A model generated the notes under the pieces. That model was given only the letters and a program-made list of their open reading frames with translations. It was not told the DNA's origin and ran no database searches. A stretch of 64,000 nt of DNA from assembly GCA_910579705.1 (NCBI GenBank), contig CAJTUI010000006.1:65383-129382 (forward strand). Direction: 5' to 3'. Within the stretch, counting starts at the first letter, position 1. The number at the start of each line of letters is the position of its first letter. The DNA is from an uncultured Christensenella sp. Its GTDB lineage: Bacteria; Bacillota; Clostridia; Christensenellales; Borkfalkiaceae. Positions 1-8,826 of this stretch are shown piece after piece. Made by a program: the position numbers and the translations under genes.

Positions 1-1206
1 GTCTGTGATTTTGAAATCGGTGTAGATGTTGTTGGCTATGTTGAACTCGTAACCGTACTGCAACGCGTTGTAATACGACGGGTCCATTTTGCTTACGTAA
101 TCGACGTAATTTTCGGTGATGTTGTTTGTCGTAAGCGACTTGCCCATACCCATAAGCGTATCGAGAAGGGAGTCTACGTAGACCTTGTCTTCAAGCCTGG
201 TAACGTCCATAGGCGTTTCGGCGGCGAAGTTCATAAGCGCCTCGAAGTCCAGCGCGGTTTCGCTTACCTGCAACGGATTGCCCGAAAGCATATCGTCCTG
301 CATACTGTCGATATAGCCGTGTACTCCCGAGGATATGGCAAGCACCATAGATACGCCTATAATGCCTATACTGCCCGCTACCGCGACCATTGTCGTTCGC
401 TTTATCTTCGAGAGCAGGTTTTTAAGCGACAGCATAAACGCCATTCCGAACGACATCGAAGAGCGCTTTTTTCTGCCCTTGTTTATCTTTACTTCCTCGG
501 CCGAGGCTGACTGTTCCTCTTCCACGCCGTCGTACGGACTGCTGTCGTCCGTGACCTGACCGTCGAGAAGGCGTATTATTCTCGTCGAATACTGCTCGGC
601 AAGCTCGGGGTTGTGCGTGACCATAATAACCAGACGGTCCTTCGAAATCTCTTTCAGAAGTTCCATTATCTGTACGCTGGTCTTGGAGTCAAGCGCGCCC
701 GTAGGTTCGTCCGCAAGTACTATTTCGGGGTCGTTTATAAGCGCGCGGGCTATCGCAACCCTTTGCGCCTGTCCGCCGGAAAGCTGGTTCGGGCGGTTGT
801 TTATACGGTCTTTAAGCCCTACCTTTTCAAGCGCCTCCATTGCGCGCCTGCGGCGCTCTTCCTTGTCTATGCCCGAAATGGTAAGCGCAAGCTCCACGTT
901 CTGCAAAATGGTCTGGTGGGGTATGAGGTGATAGCTCTGGAATATGAAACCTATGGAATGGTTTCTGTACGTATCCCAGTCGCCGTCCTTGAACTTTTTG
1001 GTGCTTACGCCGTTTATTATCAGGTCGCCCGAGGTGTACTTGTCAAGTCCGCCGATAATGTTGAGCAGCGTAGTCTTCCCGCAACCCGACGCGCCGAGTA
1101 TGGATACGAATTCGCTTTTGCGGAAATTAAGGCTTATCCCTTTAAGCGCGTGCAACGCGCCGCCCGCAACCGCGTAGTCTTTAGTAATATCTTTGAGTTG
1201 TAACAT
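1..1206 (-). CDS. ABC transporter ATPase-permease fusion (MacB-like), 3' part outside window
   Basis: Partial: 402 codons are visible and the gene runs off the left edge. Residues about 1-220 are a MacB/LolD-type ABC ATPase with Walker A GASGCGKT, signature LSGGQ, and Walker B followed by DEPTGALD. After an acidic and basic linker (about 225-250), a membrane segment starts near residue 275 with GSIGIIGVS, as in clostridial FtsX/MacB-type permeases; an extracytoplasmic domain follows. The family usually works in peptide or antibiotic export, or as a mechanotransmitting membrane ATPase; the substrate cannot be told here. The start is ATG at 1206, preceded by AGAGGG. Confident for the family, not for the role. 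Confidence 0.9.
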   Translation of the reverse strand, partial: MLQLKDITKDYAVAGGALHALKGISLNFRKSEFVSILGASGCGKTTLLNIIGGLDKYTSGDLIINGVSTKKFKDGDWDTYRNHSIGFIFQSYHLIPHQTILQNVELALTISGIDKEERRRRAMEALEKVGLKDRINNRPNQLSGGQAQRVAIARALINDPEIVLADEPTGALDSKTSVQIMELLKEISKDRLVIMVTHNPELAEQYSTRIIRLLDGQVTDDSSPYDGVEEEQSASAEEVKINKGRKKRSSMSFGMAFMLSLKNLLSKIKRTTMVAVAGSIGIIGVSMVLAISSGVHGYIDSMQDDMLSGNPLQVSETALDFEALMNFAAETPMDVTRLEDKVYVDSLLDTLMGMGKSLTTNNITENYVDYVSKMDPSYYNALQYGYEFNIANNIYTDFKITD

Positions 1207-1312
1207 ATAAGACCCTCTGTATTTATTCGTAATAAGTTTATCAATTAAACAAAAATCAAGTCAACAATAAAGGGGTTGACGGCCGCAAAATTCACATAAA
1301 TTTCGGTAAATT

Positions 1313-2083
1313 TCACTTGTCTTTCTTATCCGTATCGGGCGCGGACTCTTCGCAAATTTCGGCGTGCAAAGCCGCGTCCTGCTCGCGCCTGTAATTATCG
1401 AGGTTCTGCGTGAGAGTGTCGGTTGACTTGAACGGGAAAATGAAGTTTGCTTTCCTTTCGCCAAGCCGCTCTATTTTATCCTTGATACTCTCTTTGAGTT
1501 TCTCGAAGGATACGACAATGTCGTGCTTTTTAGCAAACGCCGTTATCTTGGCCGTGAGGTTAATCGAGTGGCCTAAGTCGACGAAGAATACGCCGAAAAA
1601 CATTCCTACGATAAACGCAAACGGTATGTGCTGTACGAACCAGACAACCGCGTCGATTACGAACGGGTCGATTACGAAATAATAAAAAGCGCAGACAAGC
1701 GTCCATAAAAACGAAAACAGCGGACAGATTATGCCTTGAACGTTGCCGAGGCGGTCGGAGTAATCCCACAGCTTGATTTTCATTCCCTTTATGAAAATCA
1801 GGCCCGCTATGTATTCTATGAGCGTCATCAAAACGCTCATAAGCGCGATAATAATCACGCTGTCCAAAGCATAATTGCCCGTTTCTATCGGCAGAAGGGT
1901 GACAGCGAATAACCCCGTCACACCGAAACCGTACAAAGGAAGATACGGGCCCGTGAGAAAGCCGGGGTTTATCCATTTCTTTGCCGAAAAGAACCGCCTG
2001 AACAATACTTCTATGCACCAGCCCGAAACGCTTCCGATAAAAAACAGAAACGCCGCGACGAGCAGTCCGTCGACAAAACTCAT
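1313..2083 (-). CDS. CmpB-type putative ABC-transporter membrane protein (PF06541-like)
   Basis: A 256-residue integral membrane protein with about five hydrophobic segments in its first 180 residues and a charged cytoplasmic C-terminal tail. The N-terminal pattern (FxxGSxxGWxxEVxFR, then NPGFLTGPYLPLYG) is typical of the ABC_trans_CmpB family found across Firmicutes; its transport role is not proven. An in-frame ATG 30 bases upstream exists, but the ATG at 2083 is chosen because GGGGAAGAG precedes it and it lies one base after the gltX stop, which implies cotranscription with gltX. The C-terminal tail is Glu/Asp/Lys-rich and may be a partner-binding region. Confidence 0.8.
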   Translation of the reverse strand: MSFVDGLLVAAFLFFIGSVSGWCIEVLFRRFFSAKKWINPGFLTGPYLPLYGFGVTGLFAVTLLPIETGNYALDSVIIIALMSVLMTLIEYIAGLIFIKGMKIKLWDYSDRLGNVQGIICPLFSFLWTLVCAFYYFVIDPFVIDAVVWFVQHIPFAFIVGMFFGVFFVDLGHSINLTAKITAFAKKHDIVVSFEKLKESIKDKIERLGERKANFIFPFKSTDTLTQNLDNYRREQDAALHAEICEESAPDTDKKDK

Positions 2084-2084
2084 A

Positions 2085-3728
2085 TTATCTCTTCCCCGCT
2101 TTAAGCCTTGCAAGAGAACGTTCTTCCCCGAGTATGCGCATTATCGTGCACAAATCGGGGGAGTTGGGCATACCCGTTACGGCTATGCGCAATATTTCCG
2201 CTATGTCCGAAACGTTGCCGCCGAATTTCTCGGGCGCGGACTTGTACTCGCTCATCTCGCTTGCAAAACCGACCGCAGGCGCAAGCGCCTTGACCTTAGA
2301 AAACCAGACCGAGTTGTCGTCTTCGGGGTCGTACGCCGCGATAAATCCGTCCAGCACGGCGTTGACGATTTCCTTTCCGTAACGGTAATTGTATTCGGGA
2401 CGGAACGTATCGTCGAAGAAATAATCGATAAGCGCAACGCCCTGCTCCGCCCGCTCTATATCCTTCCTGCGCTTTTTCCCGCCGACGCCCATAATAAGTT
2501 CCAGCACTTTTATAATATACTCCGCGTCCGAAAAATGCGCCTTGTCCTGCGGCGTGCCGAACTCGGTCACCCAGCCGTTTAAGAACTCGTAACACTCGCG
2601 TGCGGAAAGCTTGGATATTTCGGTTTTGGAAACGTCGTTCAGCTTATCCAGATCGAAAAGCGCGCCGCTGCGGCTCATTTTCTCTATCCTGAACTTGAAC
2701 GAGCGCCAGTCCGCGTCGGGATTTTTAAGCGACCATTCCTCGAAGTCGGAGTTCAGCAGAGTCATAAGATATTTCACCACCGCGAGGGGGAAGTATCCCG
2801 CCTTTCTGTAATAGTCGAGCGAAAGTTCGGGGTCCTTGCGCTTGGAAAGCTTGCGCTTGGTTTCGCCGTCCATTTTCATAAGCGAGGACGTGTGCGCGTA
2901 ACGCGGCGGTTTAAAACCTAGCACCTTGTGCAGTTCCAGATGCACGGGCAGACTGGACAGCCACTCCTCGCCGCGTATAACGAGCGTGGTGCGCATAAAA
3001 TGGTCGTCAACGGCGTGCGCGAAATGATAAGTGGGTATTCCGTCCGACTTTAAAATCACCACGTCCTGATCGTTTTCCGTTACCGTGACTTCGCCCTTTA
3101 TCGCGTCGCGGAACGCAATCTTGTTTTCTATACTGCCCTCTGATTTAAGACGGATTACGTAAGGCTTGCCCGCCTTTAAGTTATCGTAAATTTCGGTCTC
3201 GGACAGGTTGCGGCACTTTGCGTAAGCGCCGTAATAGCCCGTCGTCTTTTTTCCCGCCGTCTGTTCCTCGCGTACGGCGTTCAACTGCTCTTCCGTACAG
3301 AAACAGGGATACGCCCTGCCCTGCTCTATGAGCCGCTTTACGAACGCGCGGTAAATTTTCGCGCGTTGGCGCTGGTAATAGGGGCCGTATACGTTAAGCG
3401 GCGAGGCTATTTCCGCGCCCTCGTCAAAGTCTATTCCGAAATATTTAAGCGAGCGGATAACGCTTTCGACCGCGCCGTCCACTTTGCGTTTTTCGTCAGT
3501 GTCCTCTATCCTAAGATAGAAAACGCCGCCCGTTGTGTGGGCGCTGCGCTCGTCAGCAAGCGCGGAGTACAGGTTACCCAGATGTATAAAACCCGTGGGC
3601 GAGGGCGCAAGCCGCGTGACTTCGGCTTTGGGCGCGCGCTCGCGCTCGGGATATATTCTTTCGTATTCTTCGGGGGGCAACAGGTCGCCGTCGGGAATGA
3701 GCGCGGCGGCAAGTTTTATCGTATCCAT
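2085..3728 (-). CDS. gltX: Glutamate--tRNA ligase
   Basis: A class I aminoacyl-tRNA synthetase that charges tRNA-Glu, and often tRNA-Gln in Firmicutes lacking GlnRS. The Rossmann entry APSPTGFIHLGNL carries the HIGH-equivalent as HLGN, and the KMSKS loop is KLSKR. The protein has 547 residues, with about 37 residues ahead of the usual start of the catalytic domain; GluRS normally begins close to the RLAPSPTG motif. The C-terminal third is the helical anticodon-binding part. It is followed by the CmpB-like gene with a one-base gap. An adenylate-loop variant (HLGN, KLSKR) plus N-terminal extension marks it as a divergent subgroup. tRNA specificity cannot be decided from sequence alone. Confidence 0.93.
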   Translation of the reverse strand: MDTIKLAAALIPDGDLLPPEEYERIYPERERAPKAEVTRLAPSPTGFIHLGNLYSALADERSAHTTGGVFYLRIEDTDEKRKVDGAVESVIRSLKYFGIDFDEGAEIASPLNVYGPYYQRQRAKIYRAFVKRLIEQGRAYPCFCTEEQLNAVREEQTAGKKTTGYYGAYAKCRNLSETEIYDNLKAGKPYVIRLKSEGSIENKIAFRDAIKGEVTVTENDQDVVILKSDGIPTYHFAHAVDDHFMRTTLVIRGEEWLSSLPVHLELHKVLGFKPPRYAHTSSLMKMDGETKRKLSKRKDPELSLDYYRKAGYFPLAVVKYLMTLLNSDFEEWSLKNPDADWRSFKFRIEKMSRSGALFDLDKLNDVSKTEISKLSARECYEFLNGWVTEFGTPQDKAHFSDAEYIIKVLELIMGVGGKKRRKDIERAEQGVALIDYFFDDTFRPEYNYRYGKEIVNAVLDGFIAAYDPEDDNSVWFSKVKALAPAVGFASEMSEYKSAPEKFGGNVSDIAEILRIAVTGMPNSPDLCTIMRILGEERSLARLKAGKR

Positions 3729-3755
3729 ATATAAAATTCTCCTTGATTTAAGGTA

Positions 3756-4364
3756 TTATTTTTTGCGTTTATAAAGTTTTCTCAGCGTGAACCACAGAAT
3801 TATCAGTATTTCGAAACTGCCCGCGACTATATACATAAAGTACATCTTGTCGAAGTCGGCGGTGAACTCGTTTACAAACACCTGAAATATCACCGCGGAC
3901 GTCCAGACAAGGAGCGAGCTGGCGACTATGTTTGTAATCCAGTTGCCCCACTTTACGGAAAAGACCATAAGAACGACGGAGCACGCAAACGGCAGACAGA
4001 TATATACGAGATATGCGTACTGCGCGGTCTGCGGAATGAAAAACACTATCATAAAAATAACCGTTGCGACAAAGCAGGCAAGACCCACGGAAAGCAGGGT
4101 TATGAGCACGCGCTTTTTGCCTATATGCATTTTCGGCTTTACTTTCTTCGCCGCCGAATCCGTTAAAATATCGTCGACGGTTATATTATAAATTTCCGCA
4201 AGCTTGATAAGCACGCGTATGTCGGGTATGGCCTCTCCGCGCTCCCATTTGGATACGGCTTTGTCTGAATAATTAAGTTTTTCCGCAAGTTGCAGCTGGG
4301 TCAGGCGGGCCTGCGTTCTCAGCTCCACAAGGTTCTTTGCGATTGTTTCTTTCAACTCGTCCAT
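3756..4364 (-). CDS. Membrane-anchored XRE-family transcriptional regulator
   Basis: 202 residues. Positions about 8-65 are a helix-turn-helix XRE domain (LTQLQLAEKLNYSDKAVSKW, then GEAIPDIRVL). About four hydrophobic segments follow between residues 85 and 195, ending in a basic tail. This HTH-plus-membrane design is common in Firmicutes, where the membrane part is thought to sense a membrane state. No ribosome binding site precedes the ATG; the -10 box of its promoter lies six bases upstream, so the mRNA is probably leaderless. It is divergent from degV, with a palindrome and an extra half-site in the shared intergenic region that could be its own operator. Confidence 0.85.
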   Translation of the reverse strand: MDELKETIAKNLVELRTQARLTQLQLAEKLNYSDKAVSKWERGEAIPDIRVLIKLAEIYNITVDDILTDSAAKKVKPKMHIGKKRVLITLLSVGLACFVATVIFMIVFFIPQTAQYAYLVYICLPFACSVVLMVFSVKWGNWITNIVASSLLVWTSAVIFQVFVNEFTADFDKMYFMYIVAGSFEILIILWFTLRKLYKRKK

Positions 4365-4370
4365 AACTGA

Positions 4371-4399
4371 ATTCTACCATATCAAGATTGATTTATCAA
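4371..4399 (-). promoter_or_regulatory. Promoter of the membrane XRE regulator
   Basis: On the minus strand, TTGATA (4394-4399), a 17-base spacer, and TAGAAT (4371-4376). The start codon at 4364 lies six bases past the -10 box, where transcription itself would be expected to begin. Confidence 0.65.
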
Positions 4400-4411
4400 G
4401 CAAAAAATACA

Positions 4412-4451
4412 ACTCTACTGTGAGTAGAGTGTAAAATTTTTGTAGTAGAGT
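4412..4451. promoter_or_regulatory. Candidate XRE operator: palindrome plus third half-site
   Basis: ACTCTAC (4412-4418) and GTAGAGT (4424-4430) form a perfect 7-bp inverted repeat around TGTGA. A third GTAGAGT copy is at 4445-4451, exactly 21 bases (two helical turns) from the second. It lies just upstream of the -35 box of the XRE gene in the divergent region with degV. Binding by that regulator is inferred from position only. Confidence 0.5.
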
Positions 4452-4512
4452 GCGGTTTTTACATAGTTTAGGCGGTTTTTTAATGTGTAGATAATATTTG
4501 CTTTGAAAAAGG

Positions 4513-4542
4513 TTGTATTTTAACCCGATTGGTTGATAATAT
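4513..4542 (+). promoter_or_regulatory. Candidate degV promoter
   Basis: TTGTAT (4513-4518), an 18-base spacer and TAATAT (4537-4542), followed by AAGGAG at 4555-4560 and the ATG at 4568. The -35 match is moderate. Confidence 0.45.
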
Positions 4543-4567
4543 ATTAAAGCAAATAAGGAGAATTATT

Positions 4568-5506
4568 ATGTTTGATATTTACGTTGATTCGGCGGGCAAC
4601 CTGACCGAAGATATGATAAAGGAAACGGGCGTAAAAGTTATCCCGTTTACCTATACCTCGTCGGGTGTAGAAAAATCCTGTTTCGAGGAAGGCGTGCCTT
4701 TCGCGCAAACCGCAAAACAGTTTTATGAGGATATGGTGCAGGGCGCGGACATCAAAACTTCGCTTATAGGCGAAGTGAAGTTCATAGAAACAATCACCCC
4801 CTCTATGCAGCAGGGCAGGGACGTTTTGCTTATAACAATAACGTCTACGTTGAGCGGCACGCACGCGCAGGCGCTCAAAGCGCAGAAGGCGCTTAAAGAG
4901 GCTTTCCCCGACAGAAAGATGTACGTTGTGGACAGCGCCAACGCCTCGCTCGGGGAAGGGCTTTTCGCCGTCGAGGCCGCGAAAATGCGCGACGGCGGCA
5001 GCAGTATAGACGAGTGCTATAACTGGATAGAAGAAAACAAATATAAAATGAATTCGTTCGTTACGATAAACGAACTCAAATATCTCAGAAAGAGCGGACG
5101 CGTTTCAACCATAACCGCGGTTGCCGGCGCGATACTTAATATCAAACCTATGCTCAAAGCGGACGCGAACGACCCCGCCACCCTTGCCGTCTATTCCAAG
5201 GAACGCGGCAGAAAGCGCTCCATCGACGCGCTTGTGAGGGAGTTCACAGACAGGGTAATCGACCCCGCGAACCAGACCATTGCGATTACGCACTGCGACT
5301 GCGCGGCAGAGGCCGAAGAACTTGCCGAAAGGCTGAAAGCGCTCGGCGCGGAAAATATCGCGATAGAGTTCTACGACCTGTGCACGGGTTCCCACGTCGG
5401 CCCCGGAACGATAGCGCTGTTCTTCTTCGGAAAAGACAGGCGCGAAACTTCCGAAACCGCGTCGGAACCCAGAAAATTAAGCAAAGTATTCAGACCGAGA
5501 GGTTAA
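4568..5506 (+). CDS. DegV family fatty acid-binding protein
   Basis: 312 residues, of family length. DegV/FakB proteins bind fatty acids and, with a FakA kinase, supply acyl-phosphate for phospholipid synthesis. Visible hallmarks are the opening IYVDSAGNL, the SGTHAQA segment, the VDSANASLGEG stretch in mid-protein and the GPGTIALFFFG end. The C-terminal ~25 residues are a charged tail. An upstream in-frame start 39 bases earlier was rejected because AAGGAG sits eight bases before this ATG. It stands alone between the divergent XRE gene and a bidirectional terminator. No fakA is in the window. Confidence 0.9.
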   Translation: MFDIYVDSAGNLTEDMIKETGVKVIPFTYTSSGVEKSCFEEGVPFAQTAKQFYEDMVQGADIKTSLIGEVKFIETITPSMQQGRDVLLITITSTLSGTHAQALKAQKALKEAFPDRKMYVVDSANASLGEGLFAVEAAKMRDGGSSIDECYNWIEENKYKMNSFVTINELKYLRKSGRVSTITAVAGAILNIKPMLKADANDPATLAVYSKERGRKRSIDALVREFTDRVIDPANQTIAITHCDCAAEAEELAERLKALGAENIAIEFYDLCTGSHVGPGTIALFFFGKDRRETSETASEPRKLSKVFRPRG

Positions 5507-5510
5507 TAAA

Positions 5511-5541
5511 AAAGGCGGAGCCGAAAAGCTCCGCTTTTTTT
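5511..5541. terminator. Bidirectional terminator between degV and the phosphatase gene
   Basis: GCGGAGC (5515-5521) pairs with GCTCCGC (5528-5534) around CGAAAA. There is an A-run on the left and a T-run on the right, so it can end both convergent transcripts. Confidence 0.85.
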
Positions 5542-5542
5542 A

Positions 5543-6028
5543 TTAATGTCTTTTGTCGTACTCGAACGCCGCCGCTTTCTCCTTCAACAGATAGTCGAGA
5601 AAGCCCGCGCAACCGTCCTCGATGTCCGCAAACGCCTTTTCGAAGTCGCGCGTATACCAAGGGTCTGCAACGTCGCGGGGATTTGACGTGAACGAGCAAA
5701 GCTTTGCAATCTTCTCGCCGAACTTGCCGCCCGTAAGGCGCAACACGTCGAAGAGGTTTCCGCCGTCCATTACGAGAATATAGTCGTTATTAATCACGTC
5801 TTTAAGCGAAAGCTGTTTCGAAACGTGGTTGCCCGATATGCCGTGCTTTGTAAGCGTCTTTTTTGCGGCAGGGTAAATGCCGTTGCCTTCCTCGTATTCG
5901 GAGGTGCCGAAAGAAGTTATGCGAAAGCTTGACGCAAGCCCCCGCTCTTCGACCATATTTTTAAATATCAGCTCGGCCATAGGCGAACGGCATATGTTGC
6001 CGAGACATACGAAAGCTACGTTTATCAT
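5543..6028 (-). CDS. Low-molecular-weight protein-tyrosine phosphatase
   Basis: 161 residues with the phosphatase loop CLGNICRS near the N-terminus (the C-x5-R catalytic signature) and the general-acid motif DPWYT near residue 125. It dephosphorylates phosphotyrosine, or possibly phosphoarginine as in YwlE-type relatives; the loop alone does not settle which. It shares one base with the stop of the upstream LOG-family gene, so the two are probably translated from one message. Cytoplasmic. Confidence 0.92.
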   Translation of the reverse strand: MINVAFVCLGNICRSPMAELIFKNMVEERGLASSFRITSFGTSEYEEGNGIYPAAKKTLTKHGISGNHVSKQLSLKDVINNDYILVMDGGNLFDVLRLTGGKFGEKIAKLCSFTSNPRDVADPWYTRDFEKAFADIEDGCAGFLDYLLKEKAAAFEYDKRH

Positions 6029-6612
6029 CAGTCACCGATTTTAAGTTTACTCCAATGTATGCCCTGCGGAACGTAAGTTTCGAGATAATTTATTATCTCG
6101 TCCGCGGACGTGAAATACGTGTAAAGCTCGTTACATTTGAAATTGATAAATTTACGCTCGCCGACGGTCTGCATAAACTTCTCCAAATCATCGTAATAGC
6201 CTTCGATATTGAATATAGCTATCGCCTTGTCGTGTCTTCCGAGCTGTTTTAAAGTGAGCACCTCGAAGAACTCTTCGAAAGTCCCCACTCCGCCGGGGGC
6301 GATTATAAACGCCTCCGCCTCGTCTTCCATAACGAACTTGCGCTCCGACATAGTGCGGGTATAGGTAATTTTATCGCACTTGTCGAAAATCGCCTCTATC
6401 CCTTCTTCCCTGAAAAATTCGGGAATGACGCCGTGTACGAAACCGCCGCCGCGCTTGAAACCGCGCGCGGCGGCGCCCATAAGCCCCGTTGCGCCCGCGC
6501 CGAAAACAAGCGAGTGGCCGCGTTTGGCCAACTGCTCGCTCAAATTTTCGACAGTCTTTATATAAATATCGTCTATATGCGCGCTTGCCGCGCCGAAAAT
6601 ACAAACCTTCAT
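6028..6612 (-). CDS. LOG-family (TIGR00730-type) nucleotide phosphoribohydrolase-like protein
   Basis: 194 residues with the family motif PGGVGTFEEFFE around residue 105 and an upstream Rossmann-like opening (CIFGAAS, then GHSLVFGAGATGLMGA). Relatives cleave cytokinin-type or purine nucleoside 5'-monophosphates and are often misnamed lysine decarboxylases. The physiological substrate in Firmicutes is unknown. It overlaps the phosphatase gene by one base. Confidence 0.88.
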   Translation of the reverse strand: MKVCIFGAASAHIDDIYIKTVENLSEQLAKRGHSLVFGAGATGLMGAAARGFKRGGGFVHGVIPEFFREEGIEAIFDKCDKITYTRTMSERKFVMEDEAEAFIIAPGGVGTFEEFFEVLTLKQLGRHDKAIAIFNIEGYYDDLEKFMQTVGERKFINFKCNELYTYFTSADEIINYLETYVPQGIHWSKLKIGD

Positions 6613-6709
6613 AATTGCCTCTTAAAAAATGCTACTCTATTATTATACTGCATTTTTCGGAAAATGTCAATACGTCGGTTAATTTCGGCGAAAACGCGTA
6701 CGCCGCGCC

Positions 6710-7027
6710 TTATTTTTTCGCTCTCTTTTTAGGAACGGGCGTCAGCTCTTCGAGTATTGCAACGGCCTCCGCCACAAGCGGGCCGTTTTCCATATCGAGT
6801 ATGTAATGCTCTTTCGCGCCGTTATATGGGCAACCGCATTCCGCGCCAGATAAAATACCGTCCAGAGCGGCAAGCTTTTTTACGTAGACCGTGTTGTCGC
6901 ATACCAGAAGTACGGGCTTGTCGTTTACGTAAACCATATACTCTCCGAACATCTTTTTATAGCGCACGTCGTAACCGCCGCCAACGCTTTCGCATACGAA
7001 CTGTATGTAGTCCTGTGTAGTTGCCAT
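6710..7027 (-). CDS. TfoX/Sxy N-terminal domain protein
   Basis: 105 residues. The RYKKMFGEYMVYVNDKPVLL segment and the later VYVK match the TfoX N-terminal domain. In proteobacteria this domain is part of the competence regulator Sxy, but stand-alone versions are widespread in Firmicutes without known function. The C-terminus is a short basic tail. The kinase-like gene lies 12 bases upstream on the same strand. Confidence 0.85.
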   Translation of the reverse strand: MATTQDYIQFVCESVGGGYDVRYKKMFGEYMVYVNDKPVLLVCDNTVYVKKLAALDGILSGAECGCPYNGAKEHYILDMENGPLVAEAVAILEELTPVPKKRAKK

Positions 7028-7039
7028 ATGTATACTCCT

Positions 7040-7567
7040 TTAATTGTTTTCGAACCCGTCCAGCCACGCCGCAGTTTGCTCGCGCGAGCCGAATATTTTA
7101 TACGGAACGGACGAGCGTTCCAGTTCAAAAAGCATTACGGGCCGAACCTTTTCTTCGAACTCGTTCACCCAACATTCAAATTCGCCGTCCACCCGTTCCT
7201 CGCAACCGTCCGCCATATCGGGACGGGTGCGGCCGCGGTAAAGCTCCGCGCGGGCGTAGACGCTTTCTAAGCACAGCTTTGCGGGATAGTCGAGAAAAAT
7301 ACAGAAATCCGCATATTCCAGACGGTGCGAAAACGTGCGCCGATAATTGCCGTCAATCACCCATTCGGATTTTTCAAGCTGTTTGTCCAGCAATTCGTCA
7401 AACTGCTCCTCAGAACGGTTGCGCCAGCCTTCGAGCCACCAAAGCCTGTCCAGATGCACCGCGGGCAATTTGAATTTTTCGCTGATTTTTACGGCAAGCG
7501 TGCTTTTACCCGCGCCGCCGTTGCCGATTATAAGAACCCTCTTGTAAGGGAATTTAAGTTGTTGCAT
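7040..7567 (-). CDS. FlaR-like small P-loop kinase
   Basis: 175 residues. Walker A is GNGGAGKST near residue 16; HLDRLWW and VIDGNYRRT are typical of the adenylate-kinase-like group annotated as topology modulation protein FlaR. The substrate is unknown and the DNA-topology name is historical. The stop of the carbonic anhydrase gene upstream is one base away, which suggests an operon of carbonic anhydrase, kinase and TfoX-N protein. Confidence 0.8.
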   Translation of the reverse strand: MQQLKFPYKRVLIIGNGGAGKSTLAVKISEKFKLPAVHLDRLWWLEGWRNRSEEQFDELLDKQLEKSEWVIDGNYRRTFSHRLEYADFCIFLDYPAKLCLESVYARAELYRGRTRPDMADGCEERVDGEFECWVNEFEEKVRPVMLFELERSSVPYKIFGSREQTAAWLDGFENN

Positions 7568-7568
7568 A

Positions 7569-8129
7569 TTAATTTAGAAACTCCGCAATGCCCGTATCGA
7601 TATGGTATATCGCGCCGAGCACTTTCAGGTTCGGACAGCTTTCAGAAAGCGCCGCATGAATCTCGCTTACCCTTACGCCCACGTTAAGGCGGCTTGCCGC
7701 GCAATCGTCGCGCTCCTCCCTTATCGCCGACCTTATTTTATCGGTAATCATTTTTATGTAACCGCCCGCGCCGCCGTTAATACTAGCGTTGACAGCGCCG
7801 CAACAGGTATGACCCAGCACCACTACAAGCGGAACTTTTAGGTGCTCAACGGCGTATTCGATACTGCCCAGGGCCGCGTCGTCCACCACGTTACCCGCAA
7901 CCCGTATGACGAATAATTCGCCTATCCCCGCCGAGAATATGCTTTCGGGAATTACGCGTGAATCCGAGCAGGCAACTATGACCGCGTACGGGTTCTGTCC
8001 GCTTTTGTACGTGCTCAGTCTTTTTTCGGGTGAAATATCCCCCTCGCTTTTGCGCGCGCCGATATATTTTTCGTTGCCCGCCTTTAATTTATTTAAGGCG
8101 TTTTCCCATTCGTTAAAATTATTTTGCAT
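7569..8129 (-). CDS. Beta-class carbonic anhydrase
   Basis: 186 residues. CSDSR (zinc-ligand Cys with the Asp-Arg dyad) lies near residue 54 and HTCCGA near residue 112 gives the His and second Cys ligands. It interconverts CO2 and bicarbonate, supplying carboxylases. It is first in a tight three-gene run with the FlaR-like kinase and TfoX-N protein. Cytoplasmic; no signal sequence. Confidence 0.93.
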   Translation of the reverse strand: MQNNFNEWENALNKLKAGNEKYIGARKSEGDISPEKRLSTYKSGQNPYAVIVACSDSRVIPESIFSAGIGELFVIRVAGNVVDDAALGSIEYAVEHLKVPLVVVLGHTCCGAVNASINGGAGGYIKMITDKIRSAIREERDDCAASRLNVGVRVSEIHAALSESCPNLKVLGAIYHIDTGIAEFLN

Positions 8130-8139
8130 AGTAATCTCC

Positions 8140-8757
8140 TTAAAACAACCGCTGTTTTTGTGCTATTACAAGTAAATCGCGCTCACCCATCGTTTGCTCT
8201 TTATAGTCTTCCGTTAAAGAAATTATCTTCAAACCCGTTTCCGAAAAAATTGTGTTCAATTCGTATATATCCAACGCACCGTAATAAAACGGTTGATTAA
8301 ACATTGTCCCGACCCTTTCGTCATTGCGCTTGCCGTGAGTAAATAAAAAATATGCCCCGTCTTTCATTAAACAAGAAATCTTGCGATAGACCTCCGCTTG
8401 CTCTGACTTTGCAATATGCCACAAGCTATCGAACGCGATTACGGCGTCATACCGAATATCTGACGAAAAATCCAGAACTTCACGATTTAAAAACACTGCG
8501 TTCGGCAATTTTAAGGCCTTGGCCTTCGCTATCATTTCCCGAGAGACGTCTATACCCGTAACAGTGAAATTATGTAACGAAAGATAGTGCGCAACAGGAT
8601 AGCCCGTTCCGCAACCTATATCCAGAACGTGACCGTTCGGCGCAATAAGCTTTGCAAAATCGACCACACATTTGTTTATGGCGGTAGAGTTTCTGAACTT
8701 CTGCCAGTTGTCGCTTATTAAATCATAAGACTTAGCGTTATCGATTTTTTTGTCCAT
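8140..8757 (-). CDS. Class I SAM-dependent methyltransferase
   Basis: 205 residues. Motif I is VLDIGCGTGYPVAHYL near residue 43 and post-I is GIDVS. The motif II area is YDAVIAFDSLWHI. It resembles methyltransferase-11/25 domain proteins whose substrates (small molecules or quinone-like compounds) vary; none can be assigned. It ends ten bases before the carbonic anhydrase start. Confidence 0.85.
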   Translation of the reverse strand: MDKKIDNAKSYDLISDNWQKFRNSTAINKCVVDFAKLIAPNGHVLDIGCGTGYPVAHYLSLHNFTVTGIDVSREMIAKAKALKLPNAVFLNREVLDFSSDIRYDAVIAFDSLWHIAKSEQAEVYRKISCLMKDGAYFLFTHGKRNDERVGTMFNQPFYYGALDIYELNTIFSETGLKIISLTEDYKEQTMGERDLLVIAQKQRLF

Positions 8758-8826
8758 ATTTCTATTCTATCAAACGGATTATATTTTTTCAAGCGTATAT
8801 TTCGGTTTGCGGGCGACAAAACAAAA

